A stretch of DNA of 64,000 nucleotides from Burkholderia sp. BCC1644 (GCF_902833225.1 NZ_CADFEI010000009.1:248001-312000); one strand, 5' to 3'. Positions 43,251-52,838 are shown, counted from the stretch's first letter. Numbers and translations: made by a program. Notes: generated by a model not told the origin, from the sequence alone.

Positions 43251-44549
43251 TCATGCCGCTGTCTCCCGCACTTTCACCTCGGCCACGCGCCCGCCGTCCG
43301 AATCGTTGTCGTCGCGCGGATCACCGAGTTGCCCTTCCCACTTCGCGACCACCGCAGCCGCGATCGAGTTGCCGACCGCGTTGGTGGCCGAGCGCCCCAT
43401 GTCGAGGAACATGTCGACGCCCATGATCAGCAGCAACCCGGCTTCGGGCATGTTGAACTGGTTGAGCGTCGCCGCGATCACGACCAGCGACGCGCGCGGT
43501 ACGCCGGCCATCCCCTTCGACGTCACCATCAGCATCAGCAGCATCGTGATCTGCGTGCCGAGCGGCAGATGGATGCCGTACACCTGCGCGATGAACAGCA
43601 CCGCGAACGTGCAGTACATCATCGAGCCGTCGAGGTTGAACGAGTACCCGATCGGCAGCACGAAGCTCGAGATCTTGCGGTTCACGCCGAAGCGGTCGAG
43701 CGCGTCCAGCAGCTTCGGATACGCGGCCTCGGAGCTCGCCGTCGCGAACGACAGCAGGAACGGCTCGCGAATCAGCCGGATCAGCGTGAACGCACGCTTG
43801 CCGAGGAACGTCACGCCGGCGAGCGTCAGCACGCCCCACAGCAGCGCGAGCGCCAGATAGAAGCTCGCCATGAACTTCGCAAACGTCAGCAGGATGCCGA
43901 GCCCTTCGGTCGTGATCGTCGACGCGAGCGCCGCGAACACCGCGATCGGCGCAAACCACATCACCGCGCCCGTCACCTTCAGCATCACCTGCGCGAGATC
44001 CTCGATCACGCCGGTCAGGCGCTTGCCCGCGTCGCCGAGCGCCGACAGCGCGGTGCCGAAGAAGATCGAGAACACGACGATCTGCAGGATTTCATTGTTC
44101 GCCATCGCCTCGGCGATCGACTTCGGCACCAGGTGGACCACGAAGTCCTTCAGTGTGAAGGCGCCCGTCTTCAGGTTGAGGGCCGCATCGGCAGGCGGCA
44201 GCGGCAAGCTCAGGTGGCTACCCGGCTGCAGGATCGTCGCGGTCAGCAGACCCAGCAGCAGCGACGTGAACGACGCAATGAAGAACCAGCCGAACGCCTT
44301 GACGCCCACGCGACCCACCGCGCCTCCGTCGCCCATCTGCGCGATGCCGACGGTCAGCGTCGCGAATACCAGCGGCGCGATGATCATCTTGATCAATCGC
44401 AGGAATACATCAGACAGCAACGACACGTAACCGGCGACTTCCTTCGCCATCTTCGGGTCGGGAAACGCGCTATGACACGCGTAACCCACGGCGATACCCA
44501 GCATCATCGCGACGACGATGTACTTGGTAATGTTGTGCTTCTTCTTCAT
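43251..44549 (-). CDS. dctA: C4-dicarboxylate:cation symporter
   Basis: A 432-residue DAACS-family transporter for succinate, fumarate and malate (glutamate in some members). Hallmark motifs are LRLIKMIIAPLVFATL, a serine-rich re-entrant loop (FATASSEAAYPKLL), SFNLDGSMMY and MDMGRSATNAVGN (here DMFLDMGRSATNAVG). The length matches DctA. It is a lone gene with its own terminator. It could feed the C4 products of aromatic-acid catabolism, but no direct link is visible. Confidence 0.93.
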   Translation of the reverse strand: MKKKHNITKYIVVAMMLGIAVGYACHSAFPDPKMAKEVAGYVSLLSDVFLRLIKMIIAPLVFATLTVGIAQMGDGGAVGRVGVKAFGWFFIASFTSLLLGLLTATILQPGSHLSLPLPPADAALNLKTGAFTLKDFVVHLVPKSIAEAMANNEILQIVVFSIFFGTALSALGDAGKRLTGVIEDLAQVMLKVTGAVMWFAPIAVFAALASTITTEGLGILLTFAKFMASFYLALALLWGVLTLAGVTFLGKRAFTLIRLIREPFLLSFATASSEAAYPKLLDALDRFGVNRKISSFVLPIGYSFNLDGSMMYCTFAVLFIAQVYGIHLPLGTQITMLLMLMVTSKGMAGVPRASLVVIAATLNQFNMPEAGLLLIMGVDMFLDMGRSATNAVGNSIAAAVVAKWEGQLGDPRDDNDSDGGRVAEVKVRETAA

Positions 44550-45142
44550 TAGTAATCCAAATCACAAAACGTATGTTGCTAACGGCTGGCAAATCATTCG
44601 CGTCCGGCTGCGAATCGGAACCCACGTCGCCAGGCAGGCGACCAGTCCGCGTTTGGCGGTCGCCTTGGCGGACAGGGGGGGCATTCTAACGCAAATGGCG
44701 CACCGGCTTTCAAATCTGAAAGCGAGGCCGGTCGATCTGTGTCCGGATGTCGCTGGGCAGACAGGTTTTGTCGCGATCCAGCACTACCCTGGCCAGGAAC
44801 GGCCGCCACGGAACAGCCCGGCCGACGATGCGAAACCGGCCGTCGCCACTGCGGCAAACGGGTTTCGCGCGGACACGCGCATCAGTGGTCCGCCCGCACA
44901 GGGCGCCGACACGGTCAAGCGATCGCGACACATTCTCACAAAGATGCGCAGACCTCGACACTACGATACGTAAACGATATGTAATATTTGGAAATGATTC
45001 GCGTTGACGCCATGCCCGGGCGTCGATGCGCGATCGCGGGCCGGCAACGCGGCGCCGTGTTCGAGTCATTGCTCCCGACGGGTTGAGCCATTCATTCATA
45101 AGCAGTCCTCTGGATGGACGATCGAGGAAAAGCGGCATCGTG
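44550..45142. other. Long non-coding region between dctA and the glycosyltransferase operon
   Basis: Nearly 600 bp holding the dctA promoter (the left part is AT-rich, including ttagtaatccaaatcac just upstream of its start) and the promoter of the plus-strand operon. AT-rich sequence around 44970-45005 (gtaaacgatatgtaatattt) is a plausible promoter for the latter. A run of seven G lies near 44674. No supported ORF or RNA is seen. Confidence 0.5.
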
Positions 45143-46288
45143 ATGAACATTCTGTACACCAATTTCCACGGCGACTACGGCGGCGGCCAGGATACTTACG
45201 TACGCGATCTCGCCGCCGCGATGAGCCGGCATCATCGCGTGACCGTCGCGTCGCCGGAGGGAAGCCGCCTGTCGCGCCTGTTGAAGGACAGCCCCGACGT
45301 GGCCATCTTCGACATGGAATTCAAGCCGCGCTGGAACCGGCTGTGCCAGGAAATCGTCCGGCTGCGCCGGCGGATCGCCGCCGAGCGCTTCGACGTCATC
45401 CATGTGAACGGGTCCGCCGACCACCGGCAGGTGATGCTCGCGCTGCTCGGGTGCCGGTACCGGCCCGCGGTCGTACTCACCAAGCACAACACGTATCGCG
45501 CCGACAGCTTCGGCAACCTGCTGCGCGCACGGCTCGCCACCGACCACACCATCGCGGTCAGCGACTACGTCGCGAGCATGCTCGCGCTGCGCTCGCCATA
45601 CGGAAACGTCACGGTCGTGAAGCACGGCGTGCGGCGGTCGGCCGCCGAACGACTGGCCATCGACGAAATCCGCCGCCGCAAGATCGCGCTGTTCGGGCCT
45701 TCCGGCGCGGACGCGATCGTGCTGGGCAGCAGCGCCGGCACCGCGCCGGAGAAAGGCTGGATGGACCTGATCGCGGCACTGGGCGGCCTGCCCGAGGGCG
45801 AGCGCGAGCGGTTTCGTGTGCTGCTGGTCGGCGCGGAGCCGTCTTACGAACAGCGTGAACAGATCGCGCGGCACGGCATGGCGTCGCGCACCGCGTTCAC
45901 CGGGCGCCTTGACGACGTGCGGACGCCGTTCTCGATCATCGACGTGTCGTTCGTGCTGTCATACCACGAGAGCCTGTCGTACGCGTGCCGCGAAGCGATG
46001 TCGCTCGGCTGCCCCGCGATCGTCACGCGCGTGGGCGGGCTGCCCGAAAACGTCGAGCCGGGCGTGGACGGCTGGGTCGTCCCGCCGCGCGAGCCCGAGG
46101 CGATCGAGGCCATCCTGCGCGCGATCGCGCGCGAACCCGGCTGCGTCCGTTCGATGGGACGCAGCGCGCGCCTGAAGGGCAAGCGCGAGTTCTCGTTCGA
46201 TACCTTCGTCGACGCAACGTTGTCCGTCTACCAGAAATCGATTCGACACAACCCCTACCGTTGGGTGACATCCATGAGGTCCGTTTGA
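45143..46288 (+). CDS. Glycosyltransferase family 4 (GT-B fold)
   Basis: A 381-residue glycosyltransferase with N-terminal GDYGGGQDTYVRDLA and C-terminal nucleotide-sugar motif SYHESLSYACREAMSLGCPAIVTRVGGLPENV of GT4 enzymes. It probably adds a sugar to lipopolysaccharide core or another surface glycan. The start at 45143 (or GTG 45140) opens at MNILYTNFHG. Its stop overlaps the next start (TGATG). Confidence 0.85.
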   Translation: MNILYTNFHGDYGGGQDTYVRDLAAAMSRHHRVTVASPEGSRLSRLLKDSPDVAIFDMEFKPRWNRLCQEIVRLRRRIAAERFDVIHVNGSADHRQVMLALLGCRYRPAVVLTKHNTYRADSFGNLLRARLATDHTIAVSDYVASMLALRSPYGNVTVVKHGVRRSAAERLAIDEIRRRKIALFGPSGADAIVLGSSAGTAPEKGWMDLIAALGGLPEGERERFRVLLVGAEPSYEQREQIARHGMASRTAFTGRLDDVRTPFSIIDVSFVLSYHESLSYACREAMSLGCPAIVTRVGGLPENVEPGVDGWVVPPREPEAIEAILRAIAREPGCVRSMGRSARLKGKREFSFDTFVDATLSVYQKSIRHNPYRWVTSMRSV

Positions 46289-46854
46289 TGGCAATGAATA
46301 TCTGGAAGAAGTACTGGGACTTGCGGACGCAGGAATGCCCGTGCGACGTGCACTTCGTCGAATGGCTGGAATCCGTCCGTCTCAGGGGCGTGCGCATCTA
46401 TCACTTCGGCACCGGCGGGCATCACCATGTCGGCGTGGAATGCGCGCGGCCGCACCTGAACAACACCGTCTTCGGCGTAACGGCGTCGCCGAAGGAATAC
46501 AAGTCGTACGTCGATCTCGTCACGCGGCAACCGGAAGTCAGCAAGACCTACCTCGCGTATTTCGGCGACATCTATACGAGCAACTCGGGCCTGTTGCCGG
46601 CGTTCGACGTCGTCACGCTGTTCCATCTGTGCGAGTTCCGCGACGAATCGAACAGCCGCTATGGCGCGAACACTGACGAAGAGGTGCTCGACCTGTTCGC
46701 ACGCCACACCGTCGCCAACGGCCACCTGCTGTTCTACAAGGGCTCGTCGGCGTACCGGAAAGCCGAGCCGATCATCGCGCAGTGGGCGGCGAATGCCGAT
46801 TTCGTCGAAGTCGGCGACTTCAAGACCCTGCGGATCTTCCGCAAGGCTGCGTAA
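46288..46854 (+). CDS. Small methyltransferase-like protein, function uncertain
   Basis: A 188-residue protein. The segments GVRIYHFGTGGHHHVGVE and LLPAFDVVTLFHLCEF resemble the glycine-rich loop and acidic strand end of class I SAM methyltransferases, and VANGHLLFYKGSSAYRK resembles a later strand, but the match is weak. The His-His-His in the loop is unusual. It is translationally coupled to the glycosyltransferase and so probably modifies the same glycan or nucleotide sugar. Confidence 0.7.
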   Translation: MAMNIWKKYWDLRTQECPCDVHFVEWLESVRLRGVRIYHFGTGGHHHVGVECARPHLNNTVFGVTASPKEYKSYVDLVTRQPEVSKTYLAYFGDIYTSNSGLLPAFDVVTLFHLCEFRDESNSRYGANTDEEVLDLFARHTVANGHLLFYKGSSAYRKAEPIIAQWAANADFVEVGDFKTLRIFRKAA

Positions 46855-46878
46855 CTCCGCGTTCTTCCTGGTCCGCCG

Positions 46879-47613
46879 ATGTTTCTGTCCACCCCGCGCC
46901 ATCCGATCCTGATGTATCACCAGGTACGCCCGTTGCCGCCGCCGCCCGACCGGCTGCGCAGCCTGAGCGTCGCACCCGATGCGTTCCGCCGCCAGATGTC
47001 GCTGTTCAAGCGGCTCGGCTACCGCGGGCTGAGCGTGCGCGAACTGCAGCCGTATCTGCGTGGCAAGCACAGCGGGAAGGTCTTCGGCATCTCGTTCGAC
47101 GACGGTTTTCTCAACGTACTGACCCATGCGATGCCGGTACTGGACGAGCTCGGGTTCACCGCGACCTGCTATTTCGTCGCTGGCCGCTTCGGCGGCGAGA
47201 ACGACTGGGATGCAGGTGCCGACACCGCGCGCTCACCGCTGATGACCTGCGAGGACATGCTCGTGTGGCGCGATCACGGCCATGAAATCGGCTCGCATAC
47301 GCTCGATCACGTCGCGCTGTCGCAAGTGCCCGGGTACGAGTCGGATCATCAGGTAAGCGAATCGAAGCGGCGGCTCGAGGCATTGAGCGGCCAGCGCGTC
47401 GAATCGTTCTGCTATCCGTACGGCGACCTGGATGCGCGGGTGCGCGACCAGGTCGCCGACGCCGGTTACGGTAATGCGACGACGACCCGGCGCGGGTGCG
47501 CCGGTGCGGCCGACGATCCGTTTCTGCTGCCGCGGATTCCGGTCGCGGGCGGTGTCGGGGCCGTTCGGTTGTGGTTCAAGTGCACGAAGGCGCGGGTTCG
47601 GGCGCGCGGGTAA
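46879..47613 (+). CDS. Polysaccharide deacetylase (NodB/CE4 domain)
   Basis: A 244-residue CE4 esterase. Metal and catalytic motifs are SFDDGF (Asp-Asp) and GSHTLDH (His-x3-His), followed by SFCYPYGDLD. It would remove N- or O-acetyl groups from a glycan. No signal peptide is obvious (MFLSTPRHPILMYHQV), so it may act on a lipid-linked cytoplasmic intermediate. It is the third gene of the operon with the glycosyltransferase and methyltransferase-like protein, 24 bp downstream. Confidence 0.87.
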   Translation: MFLSTPRHPILMYHQVRPLPPPPDRLRSLSVAPDAFRRQMSLFKRLGYRGLSVRELQPYLRGKHSGKVFGISFDDGFLNVLTHAMPVLDELGFTATCYFVAGRFGGENDWDAGADTARSPLMTCEDMLVWRDHGHEIGSHTLDHVALSQVPGYESDHQVSESKRRLEALSGQRVESFCYPYGDLDARVRDQVADAGYGNATTTRRGCAGAADDPFLLPRIPVAGGVGAVRLWFKCTKARVRARG

Positions 47614-47666
47614 TCGAGCCAGCCAAGCAGAATTCCCCTCCCTCCGTACCGGCATTCGTCAAACCA

Positions 47667-47686
47667 ACTGTACCGGTACTGTACAG
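47667..47686. promoter_or_regulatory. Palindromic/direct-repeat operator upstream of the LysE-family gene
   Basis: The element actgtac-cggt-actgtac-ag contains the palindrome gtaccggtac and two direct copies of actgtac. It lies about 60 bp before the exporter start, within the likely promoter. Similar gtac-containing repeats are known targets of MocR/GntR regulators, but none is encoded nearby. Confidence 0.5.
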
Positions 47687-47743
47687 AAAACCGTCGCTAA
47701 ACTGATCTCCATCCCAGTCCAGAATAGATATGGAGAATCCGCG

Positions 47744-48361
47744 ATGGAATTCCTCACCCTGAGCGCACTGCCCGCCGGCATGCTGTTTGCGCTCGTCACG
47801 ACGATCACGCCCGGCCCGAACAACACGATGCTGCTCGCGTCCGGCGTCAATTTCGGCTTCCGCCGCACGATGCCGCACCTGTTCGGCATCAGCATCGGCG
47901 TCGCGATCCTGATGCTCTGCGTCGGCTTCGGCCTCGGCGAAGTATTCAAGCGCGTTCCGCTCCTCTATACGATCCTCGAAGCCGCGAGCGTCGCGTACCT
48001 GCTGTACCTCGCGTGGCGCATCGGCACGTCGGGTGAAGTGAAGCCGCACGGCGGCAAGCCGCGGCCGATGACGTTCATCGAAGCCGCTGCGTTCCAGTGG
48101 ATCAATCCGAAAGCCTGGATGATGGTGCTGACCGCCGCGACGACGATCCGCCTGTCCGCCGACTACGGGATGAACGCCGCGTGGATGGCCGTCGTGTTCA
48201 TCCTGATCGGCTTCCCGTGCATCAGCCTCTGGGCCGCGTTCGGGCTCGGCCTGCGCCGCTTCCTGTCGAATCCCCGCGCGCTGCGCATCTTCAACGTGAC
48301 GATGGCCGTGTTGCTGATCCTGTCGCTGTACCCCCTCATCGCCCACTTGCTGCAGCAGTGA
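47744..48361 (+). CDS. LysE/RhtB-family amino-acid exporter
   Basis: A 205-residue exporter with five or six spans and the LysE-family N-terminal motif TTITPGPNNTMLLASGVNFG. The C-terminal FQWINPKAWMM is characteristic. It probably exports an amino acid or derivative. The start at 47744 is supported by the family N-terminus; the upstream frame is intergenic. A palindromic operator precedes it. Confidence 0.88.
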   Translation: MEFLTLSALPAGMLFALVTTITPGPNNTMLLASGVNFGFRRTMPHLFGISIGVAILMLCVGFGLGEVFKRVPLLYTILEAASVAYLLYLAWRIGTSGEVKPHGGKPRPMTFIEAAAFQWINPKAWMMVLTAATTIRLSADYGMNAAWMAVVFILIGFPCISLWAAFGLGLRRFLSNPRALRIFNVTMAVLLILSLYPLIAHLLQQ

Positions 48362-48468
48362 GCGCTCACAGCGCGCCCGTTGAGATTCATGCAATGCAGG
48401 CGTACCCTTTTGGCACGGGCGCGCGCAACCGCTTCGCCGGTTGCGCCGCTGCTGCCGGGAGAGTGCCG

Positions 48469-48717
48469 ATGAAGCCACTGCTGAGGACGGGCGAACACAT
48501 CGAGGGGATGCACTGGATCGCCGAGTATCATCCGCTCACGCACGAGATTCGTGTGCTGCGCGAAGACATCGAGATCGGTATCTACTGCGCGCCGCCGACG
48601 ATGTTCGGGGAAGAGGAAGACATGGGCGCCGCGAACCTCGCCGATCATCGCAGCCGGGAGGCCGCGCTGCGCGCGTATCTGCGCAACTTCGTCAAGGAAC
48701 ACGACGCGGAAGAATAG
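48469..48717 (+). CDS. Small conserved-looking protein, 82 residues
   Basis: A short acidic, soluble protein (MKPLLRTGEHIEGMHW...NFVKEHDAEE) preceded by a good gggagag ribosome site. Codon usage matches its neighbours. No domain is recognised. It is convergent with pcaK. Confidence 0.6.
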   Translation: MKPLLRTGEHIEGMHWIAEYHPLTHEIRVLREDIEIGIYCAPPTMFGEEEDMGAANLADHRSREAALRAYLRNFVKEHDAEE

Positions 48718-48737
48718 CGGCCCGAACGGTGCCGCTC

Positions 48738-48765
48738 AAAAAGGGCCGGCGCAGCGCACCGGCCC
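48738..48765 (-). terminator. Rho-independent terminator of the pca operon
   Basis: GC-rich stem gggccgg/ccggccc at 48743-48765 with five A residues at 48738-48742, read on the minus strand as a hairpin plus T5. It lies just beyond the pcaK stop. Confidence 0.7.
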
Positions 48766-48774
48766 GCACGTCGC

Positions 48775-50133
48775 TCAATGCCCGAGCGACTCGATCTTGC
48801 CTGCCGGCTGCGCGACGCCATGCGGCCGCGCCATCTGCTTGATCAACAGCGCGATGCACGCAAGCACGCCCGCGACGGCGATCGTCGCGAACACACCCGC
48901 GAACGAAAAGTGCCGGCGCGTCAGTTCGGCGACGAGGAACGACCCCGCGATCCCGCCGAAGCGGCCGACGCCGAGCATCCACGCCACGCCCGTGCCGCGC
49001 CCCTCCGTCGGATAGAACGCCGCGGCCAGCGCCGGCATCGACGATTGCGCGGTGTTCATCAGCACGCCGGCCACGAACACGACCAGCACGAGCAGCCCGA
49101 CGTTGCCGGCCGCCTGCCCGATCGCATACACGCTCACCGCCGTCAGCGCGTAGCACACGGCAATCACGCGGTTCGCGTTGAAACGGTCCATCAGCACGCC
49201 GCACAGCACGGCGCCCACGCCGCCGAGCGGGAACAGCGCCGAGATCAGCGTCGCGCTCTTCGGCGTCAGCCCCGCGTCCTTCAGCAGGATCGGCATCCAG
49301 TTGATCGACGCGTAGAAGATCACGAGCCCCATGAAGTACGCGAGCCACAACATCACCGAGCCGACGATGTACGAGCGCGACAGCACGACGCCAAGGCCCT
49401 TGCTGCCCGTCTGAGGCACGGCTTCGGTCATCGCGAACGAGCCGGCGTTCAGCGCGTCGCGCGAGATGCGCGCAAGCGTTGCGCGGATCTTGTCGACCTG
49501 CTGGCCGCTCGCGACCATGAAGCGCACCGATTCCGGCATCTTCAGCAGCAACAGCACGCCGAGCAGCAGCGGCGTCACGCCGCCGAGCATCAGCACGCTG
49601 CGCCAGCCGAAATGCGGAATCATCCATGCGGCGAGGAAACCGCCGAACGCCGCGCCGAGCGGGAAGCCGCAGAACATCAGGTTGATCACGGTCGCGCGGC
49701 GCTTGTCCGGGCAGAACTCGCCCATCATCGTGACCGCGTTCGGCATCGCCGCACCGAGCCCGACGCCGGTGATGAAGCGCAGGATCGTCAGGTGCCCGAT
49801 CGTATTCGAGAAAGCGGACATCAGGCACGCGACGCCGAACAGGAACACCGAGCCGAGCAGCAGCGAGCGACGCCCGAGCCGGTCGGACAGCGGGCCCGAC
49901 ACGAGCGCGCCGCACGCGAGGCCGAACAGTGCGGCGCTCAGCACCGGCGCGAGATCGGGCTTGGTGAGGTTCCATTCGCCGAGCAGCGACGGCGCGATGA
50001 AGCCGATCGCGGCCGTATCGAAGCCGTCGAGCAGCACGATCACGAAACACATGAGGAACACGAGCCATTGAAAGCCGCCGAACGGCTGCTCGTTGATGAA
50101 GGTCTGGACATCGACCACGGGTGCGCGATTCAT
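48775..50133 (-). CDS. pcaK: Aromatic acid:H+ symporter (4-hydroxybenzoate/protocatechuate permease)
   Basis: A 452-residue, 12-span MFS transporter of the AAHS family. The N-terminal LLDGFDTAAIGFIAPSL carries the acidic DGxD motif needed for aromatic-acid transport, and loop 2-3 reads SGPLSDRLGRRSLL. Its position at the end of the pca operon points to uptake of 4-hydroxybenzoate or protocatechuate. The ribosome site is aggag. Confidence 0.93.
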   Translation of the reverse strand: MNRAPVVDVQTFINEQPFGGFQWLVFLMCFVIVLLDGFDTAAIGFIAPSLLGEWNLTKPDLAPVLSAALFGLACGALVSGPLSDRLGRRSLLLGSVFLFGVACLMSAFSNTIGHLTILRFITGVGLGAAMPNAVTMMGEFCPDKRRATVINLMFCGFPLGAAFGGFLAAWMIPHFGWRSVLMLGGVTPLLLGVLLLLKMPESVRFMVASGQQVDKIRATLARISRDALNAGSFAMTEAVPQTGSKGLGVVLSRSYIVGSVMLWLAYFMGLVIFYASINWMPILLKDAGLTPKSATLISALFPLGGVGAVLCGVLMDRFNANRVIAVCYALTAVSVYAIGQAAGNVGLLVLVVFVAGVLMNTAQSSMPALAAAFYPTEGRGTGVAWMLGVGRFGGIAGSFLVAELTRRHFSFAGVFATIAVAGVLACIALLIKQMARPHGVAQPAGKIESLGH

Positions 50134-50282
50134 CGCGAGTCTCCTGGATGGTTATGCAAGAAACGCGGCTTCAGGGCCGCGCTTTTTCCTTTCTTCGCGC
50201 ACCGATTCACTGCCGGTGCGTTCTTTCATCGTCGACGGCCCGCCAACCTCGGCGGGCCGCGCGATCGGATCACCGCCGGCGC

Positions 50283-50669
50283 TTAACCGGCCGCATCCTG
50301 TTCCTTGAAAATCTTGTCGGCGAGATGGAATGCGGAATTCGCGGCCGGCACGCCGCAGTAGATCGCGGTCTGCAGCAGCACTTCCTTGATCTCGTCGCGC
50401 GTCACGCCGTTGTTGCGCGCAGCGCGCAGGTGCAGCGCCAGTTCCTCGCCGCGGTTCAGCGCGACCATCATCGCGATGGTCAGCAGGCTGCGCGTATGGC
50501 GCGGCAGGCCGTCGCGCGTCCAGATCTCGCCCCATGCATAGCGCGTGATCAGGTTCTGGAATTCGTCGGTCACCTCGGTGCGGTTCTCGATCGAACGGTC
50601 GACGTGCGCGTCGCCGAGCACCGCGCGACGCACCTTCATCCCTGCTTCGTAACGTTCCTGGTCGTCCAT
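50283..50669 (-). CDS. pcaC: 4-carboxymuconolactone decarboxylase
   Basis: A 128-residue carboxymuconolactone decarboxylase of the AhpD-like fold (RYEAGMKVRRAVLGDAHVDRS, NRGEELALHLRAARNNGVTRDEIKEVL). It converts 4-carboxymuconolactone to 3-oxoadipate enol-lactone in the protocatechuate branch. It is a stand-alone gene rather than a PcaD-PcaC fusion, lying 10 bp after pcaD. Confidence 0.95.
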   Translation of the reverse strand: MDDQERYEAGMKVRRAVLGDAHVDRSIENRTEVTDEFQNLITRYAWGEIWTRDGLPRHTRSLLTIAMMVALNRGEELALHLRAARNNGVTRDEIKEVLLQTAIYCGVPAANSAFHLADKIFKEQDAAG

Positions 50670-50679
50670 CGCCTTTGCC

Positions 50680-51465
50680 TCACGCGTTCAGGAAATCGAG
50701 CAACGCACGGTTGAAGCCGTCGGTGCACTCGATGTTCGAAATGTGCGCGGCGTCGAATTCGACATGCAACGCACCGGGAATCGCGGCAGCAAGCGCGCGG
50801 CCCTGATCGGGCGGCGTCGACATGTCCTTCGCGCCGGTCACGACGAGCACCGGCAGCGTGATGCCCTTCACTTCCTCGCGCAGGTCGGCCGCGTTCAGCG
50901 CGTCGCAGTTCGCCGCGTAGCCGTCCTTGTCGGTATGCACGAAGGTGTCGCGGATCGCGTCGAACAGGCGCGGCTCGCGTTCGACGAATGCGTCGGTGAA
51001 CCAGCGCGGCAGCACGGCGTCGGCGAGCGCGGCCATCCCTTCGGCGCGCGCCTTCTGCGCACGCGGCGCCCACACTTCCGGCGAGCCGATCTTCGCGGCG
51101 GTATTCGACAGCACCGCGCGCACGATGCGCGACGGATAGCGCGCGGCGAGCGCGGCGCCCGTCAGCCCGCCCATCGAGATCCCGCAGAAATGCGCGCAGT
51201 CGATGCCGACGTGGTCGAGCAGGCCGATCACGTCGCCGGCGAGCTGCTCGATCGTGTACGAACCGGCCGGCGCGTCGGAATGGCCGTGACCGCGCGTGTC
51301 GTAGCGCAGGATGTTGAAGTGCTGCGTGAGCGGACGGATCTGCGGCGCCCACATCTGCAGGTCGGCGCCGAGCGAGTTCGAGAAAACGAGCCACGGCGCG
51401 TCGGCGCGCGCGGCACGGTCGATCCGGTAATGCAGTTTCACGCCGTTGACAGTGGCGAAAGGCAT
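50680..51465 (-). CDS. pcaD: 3-oxoadipate enol-lactonase
   Basis: A 261-residue alpha/beta-hydrolase with nucleophile Ser97 in GISMGG, acid in TGAKDMSTP and His in DAAHISN. It hydrolyses 3-oxoadipate enol-lactone to 3-oxoadipate. The start at 51465 overlaps the pcaB stop (TGATG) and has aggag upstream. Confidence 0.95.
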   Translation of the reverse strand: MPFATVNGVKLHYRIDRAARADAPWLVFSNSLGADLQMWAPQIRPLTQHFNILRYDTRGHGHSDAPAGSYTIEQLAGDVIGLLDHVGIDCAHFCGISMGGLTGAALAARYPSRIVRAVLSNTAAKIGSPEVWAPRAQKARAEGMAALADAVLPRWFTDAFVEREPRLFDAIRDTFVHTDKDGYAANCDALNAADLREEVKGITLPVLVVTGAKDMSTPPDQGRALAAAIPGALHVEFDAAHISNIECTDGFNRALLDFLNA

Positions 51466-52838
51466 CAATGTTCTCCTGGTTGGATCGTGCCCGCATGCAG
51501 CGCGAGCACGGCGTCGACATAGGCCTGCGCCTCGCCGACGTAATGTGCGGGATCGAGCAGCCGCGCGAGCGCGTCGCGCGACAAGTGGGCCGACACGGTC
51601 GCGTCGGCGGCGAGCACGTCGAACAGCGTCGCGCCGGTGCGCAAGGCTTCCTTCGACGCGTGTTCGACGACGTGGTGCGCGTCGAGCCGGCCGATCCGGT
51701 CGCCAAGCGCGAGCATCACGGCTTCGCCGAGGATCAGCCCGTGCGTCAGGTCGAGGTTCGCGGCGAGGCGTTCGGTATTGACGTCGAGGCCCGCGACGAT
51801 CTGGGCGACCTGCGCGAGCGCACCGCCCGTCAGGCGCGCGAGGTCGGGCAGTGCATCCCATTCGGCCTGCCAGCCGCCGAGCGCGCGCTCGTGCTCCTGC
51901 ACCATCCCCGCGAACACGGTCGCGACGAGGCCAGGCGCACGCACGGCGGCCGTCAGCACGGCTGCGCAGCCAACCGGGTTGCGCTTGTGCGGCATCGTCG
52001 ACGAGCCGCCCTTGCCGGCGGCGGCCGGTTCGCCAAGCTCGCCGACTTCGGTCTGCATCTGCAGCGACACGTCGCGCGCGATCTTGCCGAGCGTACCCGT
52101 CAGCATCCCGAAACAGGACGCGGCTTCCGCGATGCGGTCGCGCTGCGTATGCCACGGCACGGCCGGCGCGGCGAGCTTCAGGTCGGCCGCGAGCGCGGCC
52201 GTGACGCCCGCCGCCTGCTCGCGCAGGCTCGCGAGCGTGCCGGCCGCGCCGCCGAACTGCAGCACGAGCGCACGCTCGCGCAATTCGGCGAAGCGCGCGC
52301 GGTGGCGCAGCAGCGCATCGAGCCATTGGGCGAATTTCAGGCCGAGCGTGATCGGCAGCGCCTGCTGCAGCCACGTGCGGCCGATCATCGGCGTCGCGCG
52401 ATGCGTGCGCGCGAGCGCCGCGAGCGTCGCACACGCTTCGTCGAGCATCGGTTCGAGCACGTCGAGCGTGTCGCGCAGTTGCAGCACGGTCGCGGTATCG
52501 ATGATGTCCTGGCTCGTCGCGCCCCAATGCACGAACTTCGCGGCCTCGGGGTCGTCGGCCTTCACCTGCGCGGTGAGCTGCTTGACGAGTGGAATCGCGA
52601 GATTGCCGCCGAGCGCCGCGCCGTGCGCGAGCGCGTCGGCGTCGAGCCGGCCGGCGTCGCACGCGCGCTCGATCGGCGCGACCGCGGCGGCGGGAATCAC
52701 CTGCTGCGCGGCAAGCGCACGCGCAAGCGCGGCCTCGACGTCGAGCATCCGCTGGATCGTCGCGCGGGGCGACCAGATCCGGTTGAGCGGCTCGGTGCCG
52801 CAGATCAGGGAGGTCAGGCGGGCGCTGTCTTCGAGCAT
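51465..52838 (-). CDS. pcaB: 3-carboxy-cis,cis-muconate cycloisomerase
   Basis: A 457-residue member of the fumarase/aspartase superfamily with the signature GSSTMPHKRNP. It cyclises 3-carboxy-cis,cis-muconate to 4-carboxymuconolactone. The start at 52838 (MLEDSARLTSL) fits PcaB; the longer frame is not homologous. It overlaps pcaD, and pcaJ ends 89 bp upstream. Confidence 0.94.
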   Translation of the reverse strand: MLEDSARLTSLICGTEPLNRIWSPRATIQRMLDVEAALARALAAQQVIPAAAVAPIERACDAGRLDADALAHGAALGGNLAIPLVKQLTAQVKADDPEAAKFVHWGATSQDIIDTATVLQLRDTLDVLEPMLDEACATLAALARTHRATPMIGRTWLQQALPITLGLKFAQWLDALLRHRARFAELRERALVLQFGGAAGTLASLREQAAGVTAALAADLKLAAPAVPWHTQRDRIAEAASCFGMLTGTLGKIARDVSLQMQTEVGELGEPAAAGKGGSSTMPHKRNPVGCAAVLTAAVRAPGLVATVFAGMVQEHERALGGWQAEWDALPDLARLTGGALAQVAQIVAGLDVNTERLAANLDLTHGLILGEAVMLALGDRIGRLDAHHVVEHASKEALRTGATLFDVLAADATVSAHLSRDALARLLDPAHYVGEAQAYVDAVLALHAGTIQPGEH

